Positions 1 to 6,372 of a stretch of 64,000 nucleotides of DNA are shown here, one piece after another (within the stretch, counting starts at the first letter, position 1; each line of letters begins with the position of its first letter). The notes beneath the pieces were generated by a model. That model was not told where the DNA came from, searched no databases, and worked only from the letters and a program-made list of their open reading frames with translations. Source of the stretch: Promicromonospora sp. AC04 (lineage in GTDB: Bacteria; Actinomycetota; Actinomycetes; Actinomycetales; Cellulomonadaceae); assembly GCF_003058225.1 (NCBI RefSeq), contig NZ_QBUG01000002.1, positions 1-64,000 of the forward strand, read 5' to 3'. A program made the translations under genes and the position numbers.

Positions 1-89
1 CCTCGCAGGTCGCCAGTCAGGAACTGCACTACCGGCTTATCAACGTGCGGCGTCGTGGGTACCGACACCACGCCGATGGTGCAGATAAC

Positions 90-695
90 TCACCACGCTC
101 GACGACCGGCCGGGTAGGGCTCGCCCCCGCCCTTGACGACGAGACCTTCCATGCCCACCGCGGAGTAGGCCTCGAACCACTCGACCGCGGTCGCGTGGTC
201 GTTGGTCACCGGCGAGAGATTCAGCGGCGGGCGCCACCCGGTGGCCAACTGCTCCAGACGCCGACGCCGGTCGTCGAACGCCCAGGGCCGCACGTCCTGC
301 CCGCCGACGGCGAGCACGTCGAACGCGGCGTAGGACGCCGGGCTCGTGCGAGCCAGCGCGGCCGCGCTGCGCGGGCCGCGGCCCATGCGCGTCTGGAGGG
401 CAGCGAAGGCCAGGCGGCCATCGACCCACACGACGAGCTCCCCGTCGAGCACGGTCCCCGGCCGGAGCTGGCGCTCCGCCGCAGCCGCTATCTCGGGGAA
501 CGTCGCCGATAGATCCGTGCCGCGCCGCGACCACAGCCGTGCCCCGCTCTGATCACGGGTGATGACCGTCCGGAAGCCGTCCCACTTCGGCTCGAACCGG
601 CTCCCACCAGGCAGAGCTCCCGCCTGGGGTATCCGCTCGATCGCCCGAGCGAGCGCCACCTCCACTGGGCCCCCGAGCCCGGACGGCAGGCCCAT
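90..695 (-). pseudogene. Truncated ATP-dependent DNA ligase (adenylation domain only)
   Basis: The 201-residue product matches the nucleotidyltransferase half of LigC/LigD-type ATP-dependent DNA ligases, which seal nicks through a ligase-AMP intermediate. Seen: EPKWDGFR near residue 36 (motif I, with the lysine that takes AMP), an ELVVW motif near 85 and EGLVVKG near 185 (motif IV). The frame stops at PYPAGRRAW, where relatives continue into motif V (KxK) and an OB-fold domain of about 100 residues. I find no trace of that continuation in the 89 bases beyond the stop. Without motif V it is unlikely to be a working ligase. A recombination breakpoint or deletion at the stop is the simplest reading. 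Confidence 0.72.
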
Positions 696-885
696 CGGTC
701 AGCCCGGATTCCCGGGAGAGCGGAGGCCACGCTGCACGTGCCCCAGCCCGCCCCCGCGAGAGATGTCGCCGTCGTCGGCCATCCTGGCCCCCCGTTCCAG
801 TTCAACCGTCACCCAGCCGGACTCGGGGCGCATCAGGAGCTGTGAAAGCCCATATGGGTTCGTTGATACTCGAAGGCCAAGTAGC

Positions 886-920
886 GTTATCGTGTCGAAA
901 TTTAATGGTATAATGGACGT
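886..920 (+). promoter_or_regulatory. Extended -10 promoter upstream of the 958 gene
   Basis: TGGTATAAT at 906-914 is a perfect extended -10 element (TGnTATAAT) inside an AT-rich patch (about 880-960) that stands out from its GC-rich surroundings. The -35 is weak (GTTATC, 886-891, 17-bp spacer), as is usual for extended -10 promoters. The predicted start of transcription is near 921. The rest of 700-957 holds no gene I can support. Confidence 0.6.
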
Positions 921-923
921 GCT

Positions 924-941
924 ATAAATGCATTCATTTAT
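924..941. promoter_or_regulatory. AT-rich inverted repeat, possible operator
   Basis: ATAAATG (924-930) and CATTTAT (935-941) form a perfect 7-bp inverted repeat with a 4-base spacer, just after the predicted transcription start and before the ribosome binding site of the 958 gene. The position fits a repressor site. The binding protein is unknown; the XRE regulator at 5641 is one candidate by proximity only. Confidence 0.4.
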
Positions 942-957
942 CACCCATAGGAGAATT

Positions 958-1977
958 ATGAGAGAAAAGAAAGAAGCGGAACGGCAGACCATCGGTGATG
1001 CCGTGATGGACCGGCTGCACGCCGAGCCGCGCAGCGACGACCCCGAGATCATCGCCATCGGCGAGATGCCCCGCAGCGAGGTCGAGACCATCCTGCGCGA
1101 CATCGACCACCCCCTGCACGCGGCCGCCGTCGAGCACCGCCGGCTCCTGAACCTGGCACTGCGCCCGATGGTCGAGCGGGTGTCCCAGGCGTTGGAGGGC
1201 TTCATGAGGTTGCCGGCGGCCGCGGACATGAAGCGGTCCATGGGGATCATCCAGAAGTACGCCGCCGGGGTGGTGCGGGCGAACGTCTACACGGTGCTGT
1301 CTGATGTCGAGGCGGCCGGGCGCGAGCTCGCGCCTGGCCTCGACGCGCTTGGCCAGCGCCTCGCCGCGGACCTGGCGCGGTCCACAAGCCTCGCGCAGCG
1401 CAATGCTGCGCTGACGAAAAAGTTGGCCGCGATGGTGCCGCCGCCGGCTATCCCGACCGCGCAGATCGGGGGCCCAGTGCGCGGTCCCCTCGGCCTCACC
1501 CGGTCTGCCCCCGGCTCGCTCGCAGGACTTGACGGCCTGGTTGCCCAGGCGCCCCGCGGCCCGGACGCCGCCGCCCGCCCGGCGGCGGCGAACCGGAACA
1601 TGCCTGCCGTCGGGGCGGCTACCGCCGCCGGCCAGGCGGAGATGAACCGGCACCTGGCCGCGATCAGGGCGGACCTTGGCAAGCAGCGCGCCGACGGGTC
1701 CCGAAGCAGGGCATCCGAGGTCAGGATGGAAATCGCCACGTGGGCGGCTCTTCTCGTGGTGCTGGTGGACATGTTGATCGGATTCCGCGCGCCGGCCGAG
1801 GTGGAGCAGAGCATCAACGTCTTCGTCGTCGAATGGCAGTCTCCCGACTACCCGGCGAACCAGGCGGCGCCGACGGATGACCTGTCGTCGCCCCCGGCCG
1901 GATGTCTAGAAGGCTCGCCCCTTCCTGCGTCATCGAAGGCGCCGGAGTGCGTGCCCCGCTCATGGTGTGCTCACTAG
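958..1977 (+). CDS. Hypothetical protein with one C-terminal membrane segment
   Basis: I do not recognise a family. ATG 958 is chosen over the in-frame ATG 928 because AGGAGA (949-954) lies just before it. The 339-residue product has a charged N-terminus whose first codons (AGA GAA AAG AAA GAA) are AT-rich, unlike the rest of the gene. An alpha-helical middle with several Arg/Glu-rich stretches follows (about 5-150), then an Ala/Pro/Gly-rich linker (about 160-220). One hydrophobic segment (about 250-268, IATWAALLVVLVDMLIGF) precedes a Pro/Ser-rich tail. There is no signal peptide, so it may be tail-proximally anchored with a cytoplasmic N-terminal domain. It lies in the accessory region under its own strong promoter. 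Confidence 0.6.
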   Translation: MREKKEAERQTIGDAVMDRLHAEPRSDDPEIIAIGEMPRSEVETILRDIDHPLHAAAVEHRRLLNLALRPMVERVSQALEGFMRLPAAADMKRSMGIIQKYAAGVVRANVYTVLSDVEAAGRELAPGLDALGQRLAADLARSTSLAQRNAALTKKLAAMVPPPAIPTAQIGGPVRGPLGLTRSAPGSLAGLDGLVAQAPRGPDAAARPAAANRNMPAVGAATAAGQAEMNRHLAAIRADLGKQRADGSRSRASEVRMEIATWAALLVVLVDMLIGFRAPAEVEQSINVFVVEWQSPDYPANQAAPTDDLSSPPAGCLEGSPLPASSKAPECVPRSWCAH

Positions 1978-2556
1978 CGCACCGACCGGGCTGCTCAAGC
2001 CGGGACGTGACGGCTAGTTTTCAGGGCTGACACGTCGCCATCACACCCGCCCCTGTTATTCGGGTGTCGCCTTTGTGGAGCACGAGCTCGGCCAACTTTC
2101 TTTCCCTCACGGGCCCGCTGTTGACGGACAGGAAGACGCGTTGCCAGGCCGGGGCGAGCAGCGGCCGGCACCCTGGCCGACTATCCACCCGTGGGGCGGC
2201 GCGGACGGACGGCTTGGTGCCGAGATGGGATCTGAGGTCTACACCAAGCCCCACGCAGGCGGCGGCAGCAGGTACACCTCATCGACATGCGTCGCTGAGC
2301 AGGCCTCCTGCGCGCGACACGCGGAAAGTCGGCGACACGCCGCGAATTCGCACTGTTTCGCGGCGCCGCGGTCCCCGCGTCTACCAGGCGATTCACCGCT
2401 ACCACCCCGGGAAATCAGCGGCATCACCGCGGGGTAGGTACTGCCGCTCCAGGGTGACCTCCGGGAGCGTGGGGGGTGCGGGGCCCACCCGGTCTCGCCC
2501 CGAGCCTGGCCGACCATCCGCAGTCAAATAGACGACTAGGGGTGTGAGTGTCGGTG
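1978..2556. other. Gene-free stretch in the accessory region
   Basis: About 580 bases without a convincing gene on either strand. The open frames present are short, Arg/Pro/Gly-rich shadows without good ribosome binding sites. I see no tRNA, hairpin with U-run or recognisable repeat. It may be a decayed remnant. Confidence 0.4.
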
Positions 2557-2631
2557 ATGGGGGTTACGGTGGCCACGCAGAACCCGAGCGCGCCAGCGCC
2601 CGGGACGAAACCGAACCAGGGAAGGAGGTAG
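2557..2631 (+). CDS. Putative very small protein (24 aa)
   Basis: This short frame reads MGVTVATQNPSAPAPGTKPN and ends in GRR. An alternative GTG start at 2569 has GGGGG just upstream and would give 20 residues. It stops 6 bases before the next small ORF and contains that ORF's ribosome binding site, so the two are probably co-translated. No family is recognised and support is only contextual. Confidence 0.3.
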   Translation: MGVTVATQNPSAPAPGTKPNQGRR

Positions 2632-2637
2632 AGGCCC

Positions 2638-2775
2638 TTGGCCCAAATCTGCCCGAAGTGCCAGCAGGTCATCCAGAAGACGAACGGCACGAGACATCAG
2701 CGATGGTTGCAACCCATCCTGATGCTCGCGCCGCTGGTCAGGGAACTGGTCCTGCTGATTCGTGACTTGTGGTGA
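2638..2775 (+). CDS. Small CxxC protein (45 aa, TTG start)
   Basis: A TTG codon follows the strong ribosome binding site GGAAGGAGG (2620-2628). The product begins MAQICPKCQQVIQKTNGTRH, a single CPKC knuckle that could bind metal as a dimer. It then becomes hydrophobic (about 23-41, LQPILMLAPLVRELVLLI), suggesting an amphipathic or membrane-associated helix. Its TGA stop overlaps the GTG start of the next small ORF (GTGA). The frame is easily missed because of its length and start codon. Function unknown. Confidence 0.45.
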   Translation: MAQICPKCQQVIQKTNGTRHQRWLQPILMLAPLVRELVLLIRDLW

Positions 2776-2852
2776 GTCATCCTGTGGCCTTAGAGCCACT
2801 TACCGGGGCGTCCTGCGTTGCACCGCGGGGCGCCCCACCCTCTGGACGGTAG
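2772..2852 (+). CDS. Putative small ORF, 4-base overlap with the previous one
   Basis: GTG at 2772 overlaps the previous stop, a normal translational-coupling arrangement. The 26-residue product begins VSHPVALEPLTGASC and ends at a TAG at 2850. The same frame stays open beyond the TAG to 2993. It is therefore either a free-standing micro-ORF or the front part of a gene split by an in-frame stop. No family recognised. Confidence 0.3.
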   Translation: MSHPVALEPLTGASCVAPRGAPPSGR

Positions 2853-2861
2853 GTCCAGGAG

Positions 2862-2993
2862 GTGTGCCGGCGCAACCTCGCGGACGCCGGGCCCTACCCG
2901 ACGGCGAGACACCGGCCCCAGGCAGCGACGCCGTCCCGGAAGATCTACTACGAGCACCTGCCGGCGAGGCGGCGATCACGGTCGTCGACGTGA
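2862..2993 (+). CDS. Putative small ORF (43 aa), possibly split from 2772-2852
   Basis: GTG 2862 is in the same frame as 2772-2852, nine bases after its TAG. The product (MCRRNLADAGPYPTARHRPQ, later RKIYYEHLPAR) is basic, with a tyrosine-rich patch. Its TGA overlaps the GTG of the following ORF (GTGA). The upstream AGGAG lies too close to the start to be ideal, so readthrough or a split gene is possible. Confidence 0.3.
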   Translation: MCRRNLADAGPYPTARHRPQAATPSRKIYYEHLPARRRSRSST

Positions 2994-3118
2994 ACGAGCT
3001 CGCGATCTACCTCTCGCTGGGCCAGGACCTGACCGTCTACGACGAGTGGCTCACCGAGGCCGGCAACGACCTCGCCAAGGAGCTCGGCGACGGCCAGGAC
3101 CAGGCGGACGTCGCGTAG
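2990..3118 (+). CDS. Small acidic protein (42 aa)
   Basis: GTG 2990 overlaps the preceding stop by GTGA. The product begins VNELAIYLSLGQDLTVYDEW and is acidic, with a helical profile and codon use typical of real genes here. The frame can be extended upstream to 2762, but that part is Arg/Pro-rich and out of phase with better-looking frames, so I take the short form. Function unknown. Confidence 0.42.
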   Translation: MNELAIYLSLGQDLTVYDEWLTEAGNDLAKELGDGQDQADVA

Positions 3119-3253
3119 CCCCATGCGCAGGGGGTGGTGACCTCATCGTGGCCGGTTCGCCGTGTCACGGGGATCACCACCCCTTTGTCGTGCCCGATGT
3201 CAGTGGCGGCGCGCATCATGGGCTCAGCGAGATCCCCAGAAAGGGCACCAGCA

Positions 3254-3460
3254 ATGAACACCAAAGTCGTGGTCACGATCGACACCCAGGCCGCCGTCCG
3301 CGGCGAAGAGGACTCCCAGAAGCGCGAGCTGACGGTCGAGGCCCCGACCTACGAGCAGGGGCGCGACGAACTGATCGAACAGATCCCCGAAGGCTGGGAG
3401 ATCGTCGGCGGATTCGGAGTGCCCAACCGGGCTGACACCTACCAGCCTCGGCGGCCGTGA
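3254..3460 (+). CDS. Small hypothetical protein (68 aa)
   Basis: ATG 3254 follows AGAAAGGG (3238-3245). The acidic product begins MNTKVVVTIDTQAAVRGEED, with a beta-strand-like first part, and contains EQIPEGWEIVGGFGVPN near residues 44-60. The pattern resembles small beta-alpha-beta proteins in actinobacterial mobile elements, but I cannot name the family. It is the last of the run of small genes and ends 68 bases before the ImuA'-like gene. Confidence 0.55.
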   Translation: MNTKVVVTIDTQAAVRGEEDSQKRELTVEAPTYEQGRDELIEQIPEGWEIVGGFGVPNRADTYQPRRP

Positions 3461-3515
3461 CCTTGTAGGCCTCGCTTCTCGACCTGCGCCGGGCGGATAC
3501 CCCAGTGTTCGCGCA

Positions 3516-3536
3516 TACACTAGAACGCATGTTCGA
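3516..3536 (+). promoter_or_regulatory. LexA-type SOS box over the -10 and start codon of the ImuA'-like gene
   Basis: TAGAAC-GCAT-GTTCGA (3521-3536) matches the actinobacterial/Gram-positive SOS consensus TCGAAC-N4-GTTCGA at 11 of 12 fixed positions. It overlaps a -10-like TACACT (3516-3521) and the ATG at 3529, so bound LexA would cover the start of a leaderless transcript. DNA-damage induction is the expected consequence. Confidence 0.75.
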
Positions 3537-4224
3537 TTCTGCGGTGGCCCCGACGGCGTTGGAGCGGGCGCGTGCCGCGCTCCAGTCGGCAGAGCGCCGC
3601 GTCGGAGTCGAGCACCGCGACCAGGTCGTCACGCTCGCCCCGGCGGAGCCTGCCCCGGTGACCGAGCTGCTACCCGACGGCGACCTGCCCGTCGGCGCAG
3701 CAGTCACCATCCAGGCCTCGGCAAGTCTGATGGCCTGGCTGCTGGGCGCTACCCAGCGCGACCGGTGGATGGCCCTGGTCGGCTGGCCCGAGCTCAGCCC
3801 ACTCGCTCTGACCGAAGCCGGCGTCGACCTGGAACGCGTTGTCGTCGTGCCCGACGTCGGCGGCCATGCGGCCGCGGTCCTCGCCGCACTCCTGGGCGGT
3901 GTCGAGATCGTCGTGGTGGGCCCGCGGGCTGCGACGACGGCGAGCGAGCGGCGCCGGCTCCTGGCCCGGGCCCGCCAGCACGCGGCCACGATCCTGTCGC
4001 CCGCTTCCTGGGAGGGTGCGGCGCTGGTACTCGAAGTCGAGCAGGCCAGGTGGAGCGGCCCCCACCGCGGGGACTTCTGGCTGCGCGAGGCTCATCTGTC
4101 CGTGACGCGCCACTCGCGTGCCGACGGCGCCGGCTCCCGCTTCGACGTCGCCCGGCACGGCACCACCGCACCAACCGCGCTCGCCACACGTCCGCGTGCC
4201 GCGGCCCGCCGCCGAGCGGGCTGA
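3529..4224 (+). CDS. ImuA'-like (SulA/RecA-fold) mutasome protein, orphan
   Basis: The 231-residue product resembles actinobacterial ImuA', the RecA-like partner of ImuB and DnaE2 in damage-induced translesion synthesis. Seen: LPVGAAVTIQASASLMAWLL near residues 55-75 (the degenerate ATP-site region), GVDLERVVVVPDVGG near 100, a Val-rich strand EIVVVGPR near 128 and the family-like stretch VEQARWSGPHRGDF near 170. ATG 3529 is preferred over GTG 3505 because a TACACT box ends 7 bases upstream, suggesting a leaderless message. Family members are normally followed by imuB and often dnaE2. Here the next genes are unrelated, so the gene is orphaned inside the accessory region. Confidence 0.65.
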   Translation: MFDSAVAPTALERARAALQSAERRVGVEHRDQVVTLAPAEPAPVTELLPDGDLPVGAAVTIQASASLMAWLLGATQRDRWMALVGWPELSPLALTEAGVDLERVVVVPDVGGHAAAVLAALLGGVEIVVVGPRAATTASERRRLLARARQHAATILSPASWEGAALVLEVEQARWSGPHRGDFWLREAHLSVTRHSRADGAGSRFDVARHGTTAPTALATRPRAAARRRAG

Positions 4225-4231
4225 CGCCGTC

Positions 4232-4633
4232 GTGTACGACCTCGAGGGCCTGATCAACAACTGGCCTGCGTCGCAGGTTGGCGGCGTGCCCGTGCGGCCG
4301 TCCTACTCCTGGGACCCGGTGGCAGTCCTGGCGCGGCTGTGCTGGCCCGACCGCGCCATCTGGGTCCCCGCGCATGCCAACCGATGGAACAAGAACTTCG
4401 TACTGGTCTACGTCACGCCGAACGAGAACGACCGCCGGACCGAAGAAGGCGTATGGCTGCACTGGACCGACGTCGCCCGCGCAGTGCCCGCCGAGCCTTC
4501 CCGCGGGCCAAGACCTCCCGACGACCCCAGCTCGCGGGTTCGCACCGATCGGAGCGAGGCGCCCCCTCACGGCGCCGCCCTACGATTTGCGCATGATGCA
4601 CGACGGCGTGACGCCGCCCGCCGAACCAGCTGA
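4232..4633 (+). CDS. Hypothetical protein (start uncertain)
   Basis: The frame is open from GTG 4118 through 4633. Coding-like sequence begins near GTG 4232, just after the ImuA' stop; GTG 4196 is another choice and none has a clear ribosome binding site. The core reads DLEGLINNW, then WDPVAVLARLCWPDRAIWV near residues 28-46, and later GVWLHWTDVARAV. It is tryptophan-rich and soluble. The C-terminal 40 residues are Arg/Pro-rich and overlap the next gene by 41 bases, so the native end may be eroded. No family is recognised. It is not ImuB: none of the Y-family polymerase motifs are present. Confidence 0.4.
   Translation: MYDLEGLINNWPASQVGGVPVRPSYSWDPVAVLARLCWPDRAIWVPAHANRWNKNFVLVYVTPNENDRRTEEGVWLHWTDVARAVPAEPSRGPRPPDDPSSRVRTDRSEAPPHGAALRFAHDARRRDAARRTS
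4581..4592 (+). promoter_or_regulatory. -10 box and leaderless start for the 4593 gene
   Basis: TACGAT (4581-4586) stands exactly 6 bases before ATG 4593 with no ribosome binding site between them, the usual geometry of actinobacterial leaderless transcripts. No clear -35 is visible. Confidence 0.45.
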
Positions 4634-5294
4634 TCCACTCTGGTACCTCATCCTGGACCTATTGGGCACCTGGATCGGCGCCCTCGGGTCGGCTGCCGCG
4701 GCGATCGCCGCCGTGTGGCTCGGCCTGCACGCGATCCGCAGCCAGCAAGCGCAGGAGCGTCGCCAAGCCAGAGCGCAGGCCGAGCTGGTCATCGTCGCAC
4801 GGCACTGGGACCCCGACAGTGAACGCATCAACGTGCAGGTCAGGAACGACTCGACGCGGGCCATCACACGAATCCAGGTGGTGACAGAAGACGCGACTTA
4901 CGACGAGACCGGGGGCAGTTGGGCTCGACACGGGCTCCTCGAACCGGCATCGACCGCAGGTTTCGAGTTCCACAGCACGACCGCTGACGCGGACGGCCTG
5001 GCAGCTGTGGAGTTCGACGACGCAACGAATCAGTCGTGGGTGCGCACAAGCGACGGCCAACTGTCCAACGTCGACCGGCGGCATCTCGAGTACGTCCTGC
5101 GACCCCTCACACAGGATGCGTTCACCGTGAGCGACATCATGGTCAGTCGACACCCGGGCTCGTCCTCGTACACGCTGATGCCTCGGCATTCACGCCGGCA
5201 GTACAGGACAGAACGCTCACGGATGTTCCGAGAGAAGCTGCAGAAGATCGTCGACGAGCAGGCGCGCGAGCAGCCGTCTGACCCATTGATCTAG
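4593..5294 (+). CDS. Single-pass membrane protein of unknown function
   Basis: The 233-residue product has one membrane segment (about 16-45, LWYLILDLLGTWIGALGSAA), then an Arg/Gln/Ala-rich stretch (about 48-65). A mixed soluble domain follows (about 66-200) with IVARHWDPDSERINVQVRND at its start, a beta-rich profile suggestive of an Ig-like or C2-like fold. The C-terminus is charged. The topology suggests a short outside N-terminus and a cytoplasmic domain. An in-frame ATG at 4596 is the only near alternative start. No family recognised; it lies between the ImuA'-like gene and the element's regulator. Confidence 0.55.
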   Translation: MMHDGVTPPAEPADPLWYLILDLLGTWIGALGSAAAAIAAVWLGLHAIRSQQAQERRQARAQAELVIVARHWDPDSERINVQVRNDSTRAITRIQVVTEDATYDETGGSWARHGLLEPASTAGFEFHSTTADADGLAAVEFDDATNQSWVRTSDGQLSNVDRRHLEYVLRPLTQDAFTVSDIMVSRHPGSSSYTLMPRHSRRQYRTERSRMFREKLQKIVDEQAREQPSDPLI

Positions 5295-5640
5295 CGACGG
5301 GTGCGACCGCGAGCCGCTGTGACGTTGTTGCTTTGGCGAGGCGCTGAGCTCCTGGCGCCAGTTGGTGGGGCCGGTCCGGCAGTCGCGCAGGTGGTGCCGG
5401 ATTGGGACGCGGTGGCACAACTCGTTCGCGGTGCCGCCCGGCGGTGCCTGGTGCGTCTCGGCCGGGACCCTAGCGGTACGCATCGGTGACGCGCTGCGGC
5501 CACCGGTCACCGGCGGGTCCCGCTCGAAGCTCCAGGACAACCCGTCGGTGTCCCTTGGGGGACGCGTGGATGCACCCCCTAGTTCCGATCATTGAGCGGA
5601 CGTCGGCGGCCCACCGGGTGGAACTTCCCACGGGCAGACC
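5295..5640. other. Gene-free stretch between convergent accessory genes
   Basis: About 350 bases between the 4593 gene and the XRE gene, which point at each other. Frames on both strands are open but lack plausible starts and conserved motifs. No terminator hairpin with a U-run was found. Possibly a decayed gene. Confidence 0.35.
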
Positions 5641-6237
5641 TCAGGCGAGTTGTGCCCGCAACTCGTCGAGCTGCCTCTCCGCCAGCGCCAGCGCAATCTC
5701 GGACTGGCTCAGCGCGTGCTCACCTTCGCGGACGCGCTCGTGGAGTACCTGCACCTGGGGTGTGTCTTCTTCCTGGACCGCCAACTCACCGAGGTCGCTG
5801 ATCTCAGCACGCACAGCCTGCAGTTGCTCGTCGTGGTACGCAACGAGCACTCGAAGACGCCCAACCTCATTCAGCCACCACCGCGACCGCGACGAGTGAT
5901 CGAGCTGGGTCCTCCCCTCGATCCACGCACGCGCCTCGGCCTGCCCGACATCACCCGGCAACCCTGTGGCGAGCGGTCCCTCAGGGGCTGGCATGTCGAT
6001 CGGAATGTGCGTCAGGAGGACCGCGGGCGTGGTGCCCAGGGCATACGCGATCGCCACCAGGTCGTCGACGCCGACTGGACGATCTCGGTTCTCCATCTCC
6101 GCGATGGCGTCAGCCGACAGGGCATGACCGGCCATCTGGAGCACGTAGGCCAGTTCGTCCCGGGTCAGTTCGCGAATCTGACGGTAGTGGGTGATGGCGT
6201 CGGAGACAGCGAGAGAGGTGGGGGTGAGAGACGGCAT
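5641..6237 (-). CDS. XRE-family transcriptional regulator with C-terminal coiled coil
   Basis: The 198-residue product has an N-terminal helix-turn-helix of the Cro/CI (XRE) type (about 8-75: TRDELAYVLQ, then LSADAIAEMENRDRPVGVDD). A Leu/Glu/Gln/Arg-rich coiled coil follows (about 110-195), probably for dimerisation. ATG 6237 is chosen over TTG 6267 because TACGAT (6249-6244 on this strand) lies 6 bases upstream, indicating a leaderless message. It sits 135 bases downstream of the recombinase on the same strand, a common place for an element's repressor. It probably controls the recombinase or other element genes (inference). Confidence 0.7.
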   Translation of the reverse strand: MPSLTPTSLAVSDAITHYRQIRELTRDELAYVLQMAGHALSADAIAEMENRDRPVGVDDLVAIAYALGTTPAVLLTHIPIDMPAPEGPLATGLPGDVGQAEARAWIEGRTQLDHSSRSRWWLNEVGRLRVLVAYHDEQLQAVRAEISDLGELAVQEEDTPQVQVLHERVREGEHALSQSEIALALAERQLDELRAQLA

Positions 6238-6372
6238 GATGGGATCGTAGGCGGGTTCGCGCAACACCCTCGAGAAAGTTGCGGATATCGCACTGAGAGT
6301 GTTTCGGACTGCGGATCTGCCTCTACGGGGCAGAGGGTTCAGCGAGAGCGTTGGCCCGTGCAGACCTCGGCC

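Noticed and set aside
2762-3118. Single 118-codon gene in place of the micro-ORF chain
   Set aside because: Its first 75 codons are low-complexity Arg/Pro/Gly text, while other frames there look coding and are linked by GTGA overlaps.
4118-4633. ImuB downstream of the ImuA'-like gene
   Set aside because: None of the Y-family polymerase motifs are present in this frame or its neighbours.
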